DNA of 64,000 nucleotides, taken from NCBI GenBank assembly GCA_029433475.1, contig JAQTIE010000006.1, forward strand, positions 62,001 through 126,000, given 5' to 3'. Below are positions 20,565 to 27,071 of this stretch, piece after piece. The translations under genes were made by a program, and so were the position numbers. The notes beneath the pieces are model-generated. The model saw nothing but the letters and a program-made list of their open reading frames with translations. It ran no database searches and had not been told where the DNA came from. The stretch comes from Neisseriaceae bacterium ESL0693. GTDB lineage: Bacteria > Pseudomonadota > Gammaproteobacteria > Burkholderiales > Neisseriaceae. Position 1 is the stretch's first letter. Each line of letters starts with the position of its first letter.

Positions 20565-22064
20565 ATGTTGCATGCTATTCCATGGGCTGAAATAGCGTTG
20601 CTGGTGCACGTAGTTGTAGTGGCTATTTTATTGATCAGAGTACTGTACCATCAGCATGACACAGGCGTGGCCATGGCCTGGATTGTGTTACTGTTTACCG
20701 TGCCCTTGGTAGGCGCACTGGGCTATCTGCTGATTGGTGAGCCGCGTCTTGGCACTGCGCGCTTGCGCCGGCAGAAAGAACTGGTGGCTTTTTATCAGAA
20801 TTTCAGCCAGCTATACTTACACAACATCAACCGGCATGTATGCTATGGTTTGAATGAACGCTATCATGGCATCAGCCTGATTGCTGCCGATAAAACCGGC
20901 TTTGAGGCAACTGAAGGCAACCAATTACAACTCTTAGATACCGATGCTGATATCATCAAATCGATCCGGCGTGATATCCAGAATGCCAAAAGCAGCTGCC
21001 TGCTGGCTTTTTATATCATTGATGCCCAAGGCAGTATTGAAGACTTGTTACACGATTTGCTGGCGGCTGCCCAACGGGGAGTAGTCACCAGTATTCTGGC
21101 TGATAGCGTAGGCAGCGCACACTTTTTACGTGGAAAATGGCCGCAAAAATTGCGATCAGCGGGTGTCACCGTAACTGAGGCTTTACCCGTAGGTTTATGG
21201 CGCACCCTGTTTGTGCGGGCTGATTTACGCAACCATCGCAAAATTGTAGTGATTGACCAGAAAATCGGTTATACCGGCAGCTTCAATCTGGTTGATCCAC
21301 GCTTTTTCAAGCAAAATGCCGGCGTGGGCGAATGGGTAGATGTCATGATGCGCTGTGAAGGCAGTCTGGTACAAGCGCTGGCGGCCATTTTTGCCGCTGA
21401 TCTTGGCGTAGAGAATGATCAGAATCTCCTGATGGTACAACAATGGCTGTTTAAATATGGTCAGGAAGCACTGGCTGATAACCTCAATACCGCCAATCGT
21501 ACCAACAATGATGGTGGTGCTGTGGTACAAGTCATCCCTTCCGCGCCTGAGCAGGGCAGTCCGGTGATCTACGACACCATCGTCAATGCCATTCATGCCG
21601 CTACGCGTCGTATTCTGATTACCACCCCTTATTTTGTCCCCGATGATGCGTTATTACTGGCATTGACCACTGCTGCCGAGCGCGGTGTTGATGTGACCCT
21701 GATTGTGCCCAAGGCGGTGGATTCATTATTGGTACGCTATGCATCGCGTGCCTATTATCCGGCGCTATTGCGTGCCGGTGTGAAAATTGCCTTATTCGAA
21801 GGCGGTTTACTGCATGCCAAAACTTTAACCATAGATCACGAATACACTTTGTTTGGCACAGTGAATATGGATATGCGCAGTTTTTATCTGAATATGGAAA
21901 TCAGCCTGGCCATTTATGATCGCGACCGGACTGAAAAAATTGTGGCATTACAAAATCGCTATCTGCAAAATTGTGTTTATGTCGAATTGAAGCGCTGGCA
22001 GCAGCGTTCCAAATGGTGGACATTAATCGAAAATACCGTACGCCTCTTTGGCCCCTTACTCTGA
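20565..22064 (+). CDS. cls: cardiolipin synthase (phospholipase D family)
   Basis: Makes cardiolipin from phosphatidylglycerol at the inner membrane. There are two N-terminal transmembrane helices (about 8-28 and 38-58) and two HKD motifs: HRKIVVID with His224 and HAKTLTID with His417. The 499-aa length fits a ClsA-type enzyme. A GAAAGG site precedes the ATG. Which bacterial Cls subtype it belongs to would need a tree. Confidence 0.93.
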   Translation: MLHAIPWAEIALLVHVVVVAILLIRVLYHQHDTGVAMAWIVLLFTVPLVGALGYLLIGEPRLGTARLRRQKELVAFYQNFSQLYLHNINRHVCYGLNERYHGISLIAADKTGFEATEGNQLQLLDTDADIIKSIRRDIQNAKSSCLLAFYIIDAQGSIEDLLHDLLAAAQRGVVTSILADSVGSAHFLRGKWPQKLRSAGVTVTEALPVGLWRTLFVRADLRNHRKIVVIDQKIGYTGSFNLVDPRFFKQNAGVGEWVDVMMRCEGSLVQALAAIFAADLGVENDQNLLMVQQWLFKYGQEALADNLNTANRTNNDGGAVVQVIPSAPEQGSPVIYDTIVNAIHAATRRILITTPYFVPDDALLLALTTAAERGVDVTLIVPKAVDSLLVRYASRAYYPALLRAGVKIALFEGGLLHAKTLTIDHEYTLFGTVNMDMRSFYLNMEISLAIYDRDRTEKIVALQNRYLQNCVYVELKRWQQRSKWWTLIENTVRLFGPLL

Positions 22065-22182
22065 CTGGTTTTCATGCGTTCAATGCATCAAAGAGTGAGT
22101 AAATCGCATGGATTGCCGGTTTTCTGCGCCGGTATGGCATGATGGATTTTTTATTTATCCAGGTAGATAATCATAACCAGCA

Positions 22183-23544
22183 ATGAATAATGCAGAGAAT
22201 GACATGAATCATACCCAACAAATTAACGATTGGCTGGATAAGCACCACATTACCGAAATTGAATGCATGGTGCCGGATATGACAGGTATTCCGCGCGGTA
22301 AAATTATTCCACGCCATAAATACGATCCGCAAGAAGGCATACGTATGGCCGAGGCCGTGTTTACGCAAACAGTAACCGGTAATTATCCGGAAGAAAATTT
22401 CAGCCCCGAAACCGACCCTGATATGCGGCTTCTGCCCGATGCAGATACCTTGCGACTGGTGCCCTGGGCCAGTGAACCTACCGCACAGATTATTCATGAT
22501 GCACAACGGTTTGATGGTTCAGCCATTGATATTGCCCCGCGTAATGTTTTAAAGCGGGTATTAAAGGCTTATGAAAAACTTGGTTTACAAGCCATTCTGG
22601 CGCCGGAAATGGAATTTTATCTGGTACAGATTCAGCCTGATGAAGATCTGCCGCTGGCGCCTCCCGTTGGCAGAACCCGCCGCACAGAAGCCGGCCGGCA
22701 AAGTTTCAGCATTGATGCCATGAATGATTACGATGATATTTTTGACGTCATGTATGATTGGTGTGAACAGCAGAATATCGGGTTGGACACATTGATTCAC
22801 GAAATGGGACCGGCACAACTGGAAATCAATCTTGATCATGGCGACCCCTTATTACTGGCAGATCAGGTATTTTTATTCAAGCGTACCATTCGGGAAGTAG
22901 CTATCCGCAACAATATGTATGCTACCTTTATGGCCAAACCCATGCAGGGCGAACCAGGCAGCGCCATGCATCTGCATCAAAGCGTGATTGACAGACAAAC
23001 CGGGCGCAATATTTTCAGTGATGAGCATGGTCAATCCACCGATTTATTTTTTAACCACATTGCCGGACTGCAAACATATCTGCCTGCGGCCATGCCTTTT
23101 CTGGCACCGTTTGTTAATTCCTACCGGCGCCTGAGCCGTTTCAGTTCTGCCCCGATTAATCTGGAATGGGGCTATGATAACCGCACCTGCGGCTTACGGG
23201 TGCCGATGGCATCTGCTCAGGCGCGGCGTGTTGAAAACCGTCTGGCTGGGGTGGATGCCAATCCCTATCTGGCCTTTGCCGCCAGCCTTGGCGCCGGATT
23301 ATTGGGCATGCAGCAAGGCTTAAAACCCACCGAGCCACTCAACAGCAGCGCCTACAATAAACAACAGAATCTACCACGTCATTTAGATGATGCGGTTGAA
23401 GAATTATTGAAATGTGAACCTTTGCATGCATTACTGGGATCACATTTTGTGCGCTGTTATGCCGCGATTAAAGAAACTGAATTTGAAGAATTTTTTGAAG
23501 TCATCAGCCCGTGGGAGCGGCGCTATCTGCTGTTGCAGGTCTGA
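22183..23544 (+). CDS. glutamine synthetase family protein (gamma-glutamylpolyamine synthetase-like)
   Basis: A 453-aa ATP-dependent ligase of the glutamine-synthetase fold. The N-terminal beta-grasp has MVPDMTGIPRGK, and the catalytic domain shows EMEFYLVQ, EMGPAQLEINL, the ATP-contacting MHLHQS and the NRTCGLRVP loop. It resembles PuuA-type gamma-glutamylputrescine synthetases more than GlnA because of its short N-terminal domain and the absence of a recognisable adenylylation loop. The amine substrate is not determinable from sequence. No other putrescine-catabolic gene is adjacent. An alternative ATG seven codons downstream (22204) is possible. Confidence 0.85.
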   Translation: MNNAENDMNHTQQINDWLDKHHITEIECMVPDMTGIPRGKIIPRHKYDPQEGIRMAEAVFTQTVTGNYPEENFSPETDPDMRLLPDADTLRLVPWASEPTAQIIHDAQRFDGSAIDIAPRNVLKRVLKAYEKLGLQAILAPEMEFYLVQIQPDEDLPLAPPVGRTRRTEAGRQSFSIDAMNDYDDIFDVMYDWCEQQNIGLDTLIHEMGPAQLEINLDHGDPLLLADQVFLFKRTIREVAIRNNMYATFMAKPMQGEPGSAMHLHQSVIDRQTGRNIFSDEHGQSTDLFFNHIAGLQTYLPAAMPFLAPFVNSYRRLSRFSSAPINLEWGYDNRTCGLRVPMASAQARRVENRLAGVDANPYLAFAASLGAGLLGMQQGLKPTEPLNSSAYNKQQNLPRHLDDAVEELLKCEPLHALLGSHFVRCYAAIKETEFEEFFEVISPWERRYLLLQV

Positions 23545-23791
23545 ATAGAAAATAGCTTACAGCGATCAGGTTAAATCAGAAAACCCGTCTTGTATTTACC
23601 AGAATGCTGAAATCATTCCAGCCACAATCTATATCGACTTGTCCGGTAGATAAGCCTATTGAACACAATACCGATATCATGATAAATAAATGTTATTTGT
23701 TGTTGCTGATTTAATGCTGAATCCGCTGGCGATACGATAAAGTACGCCAAGCGGAAAAGATACTTAATGATGAATAACTGAATCAGTGCCT

Positions 23792-24046
23792 TTATTGTTT
23801 GGTTTCGCCGCCACCATCAAACACAGCACACAAATTGGCTGCCAGCCGGCCACTCTCACAATTTTGCACATGGGTAGCCGTTTGTATCAGCATATCGGCC
23901 AGGCGTTTAACTAATAAATCTTCTGGTTTGGTTAATGCTGCTATTACATCGGCGATGATTTCCACATGCTGGCTGAAATAATCAAACACCAGTAAGGTAT
24001 CGGCAGAAGAGGCCAGCAGATTGTAGTCAACAATATAGGTTTTCAT
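23792..24046 (-). CDS. small protein of unknown function, array copy 1
   Basis: 84 aa, starting MKTYIVDYNLL and rich in amphipathic helix-forming residues, with a net acidic character. It is nearly identical to two further copies in the array except at the extreme C-terminus (GGGETKQ). There is no signal peptide or membrane helix. A GGAGG ribosome-binding site lies inside the end of the leader ORF, whose TGA overlaps this ATG (ATGA), so translation is probably coupled to the leader. I do not recognise the family. The position corresponds to the regulated effector (ant) in P1-type operons, but a function cannot be assigned. Confidence 0.8.
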   Translation of the reverse strand: MKTYIVDYNLLASSADTLLVFDYFSQHVEIIADVIAALTKPEDLLVKRLADMLIQTATHVQNCESGRLAANLCAVFDGGGETKQ

Positions 24047-24177
24047 GCGGCACCTCCGAGGGTAGCATAAATCATATGATGATCATTCAATATAGTAGTT
24101 TGGAATGGGGTAGAGAATAAGCGCAGAGAACACACCATGATGATGAGACGTGAAAACACCTGACAAATTAGAGCCAT
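24043..24177 (-). CDS. leader ORF 1 coupled to small protein copy 1
   Basis: 44 codons from ATG 24177 (begins MALICQ, ends MIYATLGGAA) to a TGA that overlaps the downstream start. Its start and end are conserved in the other two modules, while the middle varies in sequence and length by whole codons, which supports real translation. The AAAAAGG site before it overlaps the antisense target AACACGAA (24189-24196). Position and coupling match the icd leader gene of phage P1. Confidence 0.65.
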   Translation of the reverse strand: MALICQVFSRLIIMVCSLRLFSTPFQTTILNDHHMIYATLGGAA

Positions 24178-24240
24178 AATATACCTTTTTCGTGTTGGTC
24201 TTAAATAGCCTCCAAATCGCTGTCAAACGATAACGGAGGG

Positions 24241-24309
24241 TAGACAAATAGCAAGGTTGACAGACTGGAACACGAACCAGCAGGCGCTAAGCCTCCCTGC
24301 CATTGTCCA
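24241..24309 (-). ncRNA. C4-like structured antisense RNA, H1
   Basis: On the minus strand a long outer stem (GGACAATGGCAGG with CCTTGCTATTTGTC) encloses two small hairpins, GGC/GCC and CTGG/CCAG. The second has the loop TTCGTGTT, complementary to AACACGAA at 24189-24196 just upstream of the leader 1 ribosome-binding site. The junction strand CTGTCAA (24263-24257) is complementary to TTGACAG at 24226-24220. Two such contacts are the hallmark of P1/P7 C4 RNA. Homology to C4 is inferred from architecture, not from a covariance-model search. Confidence 0.7.
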
Positions 24310-24338
24310 CCATAGAAAGGTATGAATGACATGGTAAA

Positions 24339-24385
24339 CAGACATAAAAATACCGCCCGAGAGGGGATTAAAGGCGGCATGTCTG
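24339..24385 (-). promoter_or_regulatory. attenuator-like hairpin P1
   Basis: On the minus strand CAGACA pairs with TGTCTG, enclosing CCGCC...GGGCGG followed by TATTTTTAT. It lies between the A1 promoter and H1. The GC stem with a T-rich 3' flank resembles an intrinsic terminator, and the outer pairs show compensatory change in copy P3. Confidence 0.55.
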
Positions 24386-24431
24386 CCGTGTGCCTGTCAA
24401 AGCTGCCCACGCTATTGAACGTGGTAGAGTG

Positions 24432-24460
24432 ATATTGCCGTTTTTTAATGTTGATGTCAA
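24432..24460 (-). promoter_or_regulatory. array promoter A1
   Basis: Minus-strand TTGACA (24460-24455), 17-nt spacer, CAATAT (24437-24432). The same pair is retained in all five array copies, which supports function despite an imperfect -10. It would transcribe P1, H1, leader 1 and gene 1. Confidence 0.6.
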
Positions 24461-24584
24461 TGGCTTTAAGAAGCTTAGTTGTCTGAGGTAGTAAAACAGT
24501 ATGGGTTGAAAATAAAAGAAACAGATCATTGCCACATTTTGCTGGTTTCAATAGCCGTCGAGTCGCTGTTAAACAATGGTTAGG

Positions 24585-24656
24585 GCGGACAAATGGCAGG
24601 GTTAGAAGACTGGAACACGAACCAGCAGGCACAAAGCCTCCCTGCCATTGTCTACC
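24585..24656 (-). ncRNA. C4-like structured RNA, H2 (orphan module)
   Basis: Same fold as H1 with loop TTCGTGTT, but downstream on the minus strand there is only a leader fragment (GTGGCAATGATCTGT at about 24538-24524) joined to the distal part of a terminator. No complete leader or gene follows before the A1 promoter. Its loop could still act in trans on leader 1, which has the matching AACACGAA. Confidence 0.6.
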
Positions 24657-24685
24657 ATAGAAAGATGGATTATGACATGAGTAAA

Positions 24686-24730
24686 CAGACATAAAATACT
24701 GCCCGAAAGGGGATTAAAGGCGGTGTGTCT
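24686..24730 (-). promoter_or_regulatory. attenuator-like hairpin P2
   Basis: AGACA...TGTCT outer pairs enclose CCGCC...GGGCAGT, followed by ATTTTATG. Same position relative to promoter and H as in the other copies; the inner stem is one pair weaker. Confidence 0.5.
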
Positions 24731-24783
24731 ACTGTGTTTCCTCAGTCTTTTAAAACTGTCCATGCTATTGAGTATATGGCGTG

Positions 24784-24812
24784 ATATTGCTATTTTTTGA
24801 TGCTGATGTCAA
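24784..24812 (-). promoter_or_regulatory. array promoter A2
   Basis: Minus-strand TTGACA (24812-24807), 17-nt spacer, CAATAT (24789-24784). It drives the orphan H2 module and may read on into module 1. Confidence 0.55.
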
Positions 24813-24875
24813 TGGCTGTATTTAAGATAATTAATTGCCTGATAATAGTGAAACAGTATCAATTAAAAATAAAAG

Positions 24876-24910
24876 AAACAGGCTATGGCCAAAATGGCCA
24901 TAGCCTGTTT
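24876..24910 (-). terminator. intrinsic terminator after array gene 2
   Basis: AAACAGGCTATGGCC / GGCCATAGCCTGTTT, a perfect 15-bp stem with a 5-nt loop. On the minus strand CTTTTATTTTT follows. It lies about 90 bp after the gene 2 stop. Confidence 0.9.
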
Positions 24911-24998
24911 TGCTAATTTATGCCTGAGAATAGGTTTAGACTTATTTTCTCATTTTAATGCATTCAGATGATCTTTTTCTGAATCAGATTCAGCCTGA

Positions 24999-25250
24999 TT
25001 ACATTGTTTCGCCGTCGCCATCAAACACAGCACACAAATTGGCTGCCAGCCGGCTACTCTCACAATTTTGCACATGCGTAGCCATTTGTATCAGCATATC
25101 GGCCAGACGTTTAACTAATAAATCTTCTGGTTTGGTCAATGCTGCTATCACATCGGCGATGATTTCCACATGCTGGCTGAAATAATCAAACACCAGTAAG
25201 GTATCAGCCGAGGAGGCCAGCAGATTGTAATCAACAGTGTAGGTTTTCAT
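24999..25250 (-). CDS. small protein of unknown function, array copy 2
   Basis: 83 aa, differing from copy 1 at a few residues and in the C-terminus (DGDGETM). It has the same GGAGG site within the end of its leader and the same ATGA stop/start overlap. Preservation of all three reading frames suggests selection on the protein or very recent duplication. Function unknown. Confidence 0.8.
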   Translation of the reverse strand: MKTYTVDYNLLASSADTLLVFDYFSQHVEIIADVIAALTKPEDLLVKRLADMLIQMATHVQNCESSRLAANLCAVFDGDGETM

Positions 25251-25363
25251 GCGGCACCTCCGAGGGTGGCATAAATCATATGATGATCATTCGGTGTATT
25301 AGGGAATAAGTGCAACAAATGCGCAATGACAAGGCGTAAAACCGCCTGACAGATTATAGCCAT
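25247..25363 (-). CDS. leader ORF 2 coupled to small protein copy 2
   Basis: 38 codons from ATG 25363 (MAIICQ...MIYATLGGAA). The GAAAGGT sequence at 25376-25370 supplies its ribosome-binding site and is perfectly complementary to the loop of H3. The frame is also open upstream through H3, but the conserved start, Shine-Dalgarno site and antisense target all point to 25363. Confidence 0.65.
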   Translation of the reverse strand: MAIICQAVLRLVIAHLLHLFPNTPNDHHMIYATLGGAA

Positions 25364-25412
25364 AGTAAAACCTTTCGTTATAACCCTTAAATCGCTTCTA
25401 AACGATTGTGGG

Positions 25413-25488
25413 GGCAGACAAATGACAGGATTAGAAGACTGGTGAAAGGTAACCCAGTAGGCACAAGGCCTCCCTGTCATTGTCTGCC
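25413..25488 (-). ncRNA. C4-like structured antisense RNA, H3
   Basis: Outer stem GGCAGACAATGACAGG with CCTGTCATTTGTCTGCC. One pair is changed on both sides relative to the other copies (G-C to A-T), which is direct evidence for the fold. The inner CTGG/CCAG hairpin has a loop containing ACCTTTC (25450-25444), complementary to GAAAGGT at the leader 2 ribosome-binding site. Junction strand CTTCTAA (25437-25431) matches TTAGAAG at 25401-25395. Both contacts differ from those of H1 and match their own leader. Confidence 0.72.
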
Positions 25489-25516
25489 ATGGAAAGGCTT
25501 ACCAATGACATTGGAC

Positions 25517-25565
25517 GTAGACATAAAAATACCGCTCATTAATGAGTTATTGGCGGTTTGTCTAC
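25517..25565 (-). promoter_or_regulatory. attenuator-like hairpin P3
   Basis: GTAGACA pairs with TGTCTAC, where the other copies have CAGACA with TGTCTG: a compensatory double change. The inner stem is ACCGCC...GGCGGT-like with an ACTCATTAATGAGC apical region, followed by ATTTTTATG. Confidence 0.55.
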
Positions 25566-25617
25566 CCTTTACACTCAGCCTTCTAAAGCTGGCCACGCTA
25601 TTGAACGTGGTAGGGTG

Positions 25618-25646
25618 ATATTGCCGTTTTTTTATGTTGATGTCAA
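25618..25646 (-). promoter_or_regulatory. array promoter A3
   Basis: Minus-strand TTGACA (25646-25641), 17-nt spacer, CAATAT (25623-25618). It drives H3, leader 2 and gene 2. Confidence 0.6.
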
Positions 25647-25707
25647 TGGCTGGAATTTGGAGGATTAGTCGTTTGGCGTAGTAAAACAGTATGGATTGGA
25701 AACAAAA

Positions 25708-25744
25708 GAAACAGGCTATGGCTAAAAATGGCCATAGCCTGTTT
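25708..25744 (-). terminator. intrinsic terminator after array gene 3
   Basis: AAACAGGCTATGGC / GCCATAGCCTGTTT stem. On the minus strand CTTTTGTTT follows. It is a copy of the terminator after gene 2. Confidence 0.88.
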
Positions 25745-25832
25745 TGCTAATTTATGCCTGAGAATAGACTTAGCCTTATTTTCTCATTTTAATGCATTCA
25801 GATGATCTTTTTCTAAATCAGATTCAACCTGA

Positions 25833-26084
25833 TTACATTGTTTCTTGGGCGTTATCAAACACAGTACACAGATTGGCGGCCAGCCGGCCACTCTCACAAT
25901 TTTGCACATGGGTAGCCATTTGTATCAACATATCGGCCAGACGTTTAACTAATAAATCTTCTGGTTTGGTTAATGCTGCTATCACATCGGCGATGATTTC
26001 CACATGCTGGCTGAAATAATCAAATACCAGTAAGGTATCGGCAGAAGAAGCCAGCAGATTATAGTCAACGGTATAGGTCTTCAT
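25833..26084 (-). CDS. small protein of unknown function, array copy 3
   Basis: 83 aa with the same core as copies 1 and 2 and a divergent C-terminus (VFDNAQETM). GGAGG precedes the ATG, which overlaps the leader 3 stop. No recognisable domain or export signal. Three nearly identical proteins under separately tuned RNA control would fit a dosage- or toxicity-sensitive effector, but that is inference. Confidence 0.8.
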   Translation of the reverse strand: MKTYTVDYNLLASSADTLLVFDYFSQHVEIIADVIAALTKPEDLLVKRLADMLIQMATHVQNCESGRLAANLCTVFDNAQETM

Positions 26085-26197
26085 GCGGCACCTCCGAAGA
26101 TGGCATAAATCATATGATGATTATTTAATGTGTTGAAGAATGGGCACAGAAAATGCGCCATGATAAGGCGTACAAACGCCTGACATATTAGAGCCAT
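26081..26197 (-). CDS. leader ORF 3 coupled to small protein copy 3
   Basis: 38 codons from ATG 26197 (MALICQ...MIYAIFGGAA), ending in a TGA that overlaps the gene 3 start. GAAAGGT at 26211-26205 is its ribosome-binding site and the target of the H4 loop. Confidence 0.65.
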   Translation of the reverse strand: MALICQAFVRLIMAHFLCPFFNTLNNHHMIYAIFGGAA

Positions 26198-26250
26198 AGT
26201 ATAAACCTTTCGTTATAATCCTTTGAATCGCTGCTAAACGATTGTAGGGA

Positions 26251-26323
26251 TGGACAAATAGCAGGGTTAGCAGACTGGTGAAAGGTAATCCCAGCAGGCA
26301 CAAGGCCTCCCTGCCATTGTCCA
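26251..26323 (-). ncRNA. C4-like structured antisense RNA, H4
   Basis: Outer stem GGACAATGGCAGG with CCTGCTATTTGTCC; inner hairpins GGC/GCC and CTGG/CCAG. Loop ACCTTTC (26286-26280) is complementary to GAAAGGT of leader 3. Junction strand CTGCTAA (26273-26267) is complementary to TTAGCAG at 26237-26231. The junction contact differs from H1 and H3, and the target has changed with it. Confidence 0.72.
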
Positions 26324-26355
26324 CCATAGAAAGATGTATTAATGGCATGGGTAAA

Positions 26356-26402
26356 CAGACATAAAAATACCGCCCGAGAGGGGATTAAAGGCGATGTGTC
26401 TG
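26356..26402 (-). promoter_or_regulatory. attenuator-like hairpin P4
   Basis: CAGACA...TGTCTG encloses TCGCC...GGGCGG, with TATTTTTAT 3' of the inner stem. It lies between promoter A4 and H4. Confidence 0.5.
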
Positions 26403-26455
26403 CCGTTGTAAATCAGCCTTCTAAAGCTAACCACGCTATTGAACGTGGTAGAGTG

Positions 26456-26484
26456 ATATTGCCGTTTTTTAATATTGATGTCAA
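26456..26484 (-). promoter_or_regulatory. array promoter A4
   Basis: Minus-strand TTGACA (26484-26479), 17-nt spacer, CAATAT (26461-26456). It drives H4, leader 3 and gene 3. Confidence 0.6.
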
Positions 26485-26609
26485 TGGCTTTAAGAAGATT
26501 GGTTGTCTGAGGTAGTAAAACAGTATGGGTTGAAAATAAAAGAAACAGATCATTGCCACATTGATGCTGGTCTTCAATAGCTCTTGAATCGCTTCTAAAT
26601 AATTGGATA

Positions 26610-26682
26610 GGCAGACAAATGGCAGGATTAGAAGACTGGCACACGAACCAGCAGACCTAAGGCCTCCCTGCCATTGTCTGCC
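26610..26682 (-). ncRNA. C4-like structured RNA, H5 (orphan module)
   Basis: The best-preserved outer stem (GGCAGACAATGGCAGG with CCTGCCATTTGTCTGCC). The inner CTGG/CCAG hairpin has loop TTCGTGTG. Its junction strand CTTCTAA has a matching TTAGAAG downstream, but the ribosome-site target CACACGAA is missing because leader and gene have been deleted with the same scar as at H2. Confidence 0.6.
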
Positions 26683-26808
26683 ATAGAAAAAAGTATTAAT
26701 GGTATGGATTATAAGCATAAAATGCCATATAAATCAAAATAAGATGGCTGAATTGCTTTTGTGTAACAGCTTGCTCAAGCTGTTTACATTACTGAATATG
26801 ATAAACTT

Positions 26809-26836
26809 ATATTGTTGTTTTTAATATTGATGTCAA
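26809..26836 (-). promoter_or_regulatory. array promoter A5
   Basis: Minus-strand TTGACA (26836-26831), 16-nt spacer, CAATAT (26814-26809). It is the outermost and most diverged copy and drives the orphan H5 module. The P hairpin after it is degenerate. Confidence 0.45.
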
Positions 26837-27013
26837 TAGCTGAATTTATGTAGATGGTGAACTGGGTAGTGTATCTTCTGTAGCGGTATGATTACCGGAC
26901 AGAATTTATCTCTATCTTTAATGGGCTATGTGATTCTGGATTAAATGATCGGGAATATTATTGTTATGCGGGTAAATATATGATTTTCATGTTTAAGATC
27001 ATTTAGTTGCCTT

Positions 27014-27052
27014 AAAAAACGGTTAGCTGTTTTGAGCAGCTAACCGTTTTTT
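27014..27052 (-). terminator. intrinsic terminator after katA
   Basis: A perfect 16-bp stem (27014-27029 with 27037-27052) centred on GGTTAGCTG / CAGCTAACC, with A-run and T-run on either side. It can work on both strands, but lies 20 bp past the katA stop. Confidence 0.92.
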
Positions 27053-27071
27053 GATATTAAAACCGGCTAAT

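Larger units (their letters stand above)
23792..26870 (-). repeat. tandem array of promoter / structured RNA / leader / small-gene modules
   Basis: About 3.1 kb built from repeated parts, all read on the minus strand. A promoter copy (A), a hairpin P and a three-way hairpin H occur five, four (plus a degenerate fifth) and five times. Three copies continue into a leader ORF and an 83-84-aa gene. The two short copies are deletion derivatives. Order from high to low coordinate: A5-H5, A4-P4-H4-leader3-gene3-terminator, A3-P3-H3-leader2-gene2-terminator, A2-P2-H2, A1-P1-H1-leader1-gene1. No integrase, transposase or tRNA flanks the array. By architecture it resembles phage P1 c4-icd-ant immunity operons. 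Confidence 0.85.

Noticed and set aside
23792-26870. CRISPR array
   Set aside because: The repeated parts are 70-250 bp long, internally structured and interspersed with genes; no short regular repeat-spacer pattern and no cas genes.
23792-26870. Insertion sequence or transposon explaining the repeats
   Set aside because: No transposase frame and no terminal inverted repeats with target duplications bounding the units; the inverted repeats are internal RNA stems that show compensatory changes.
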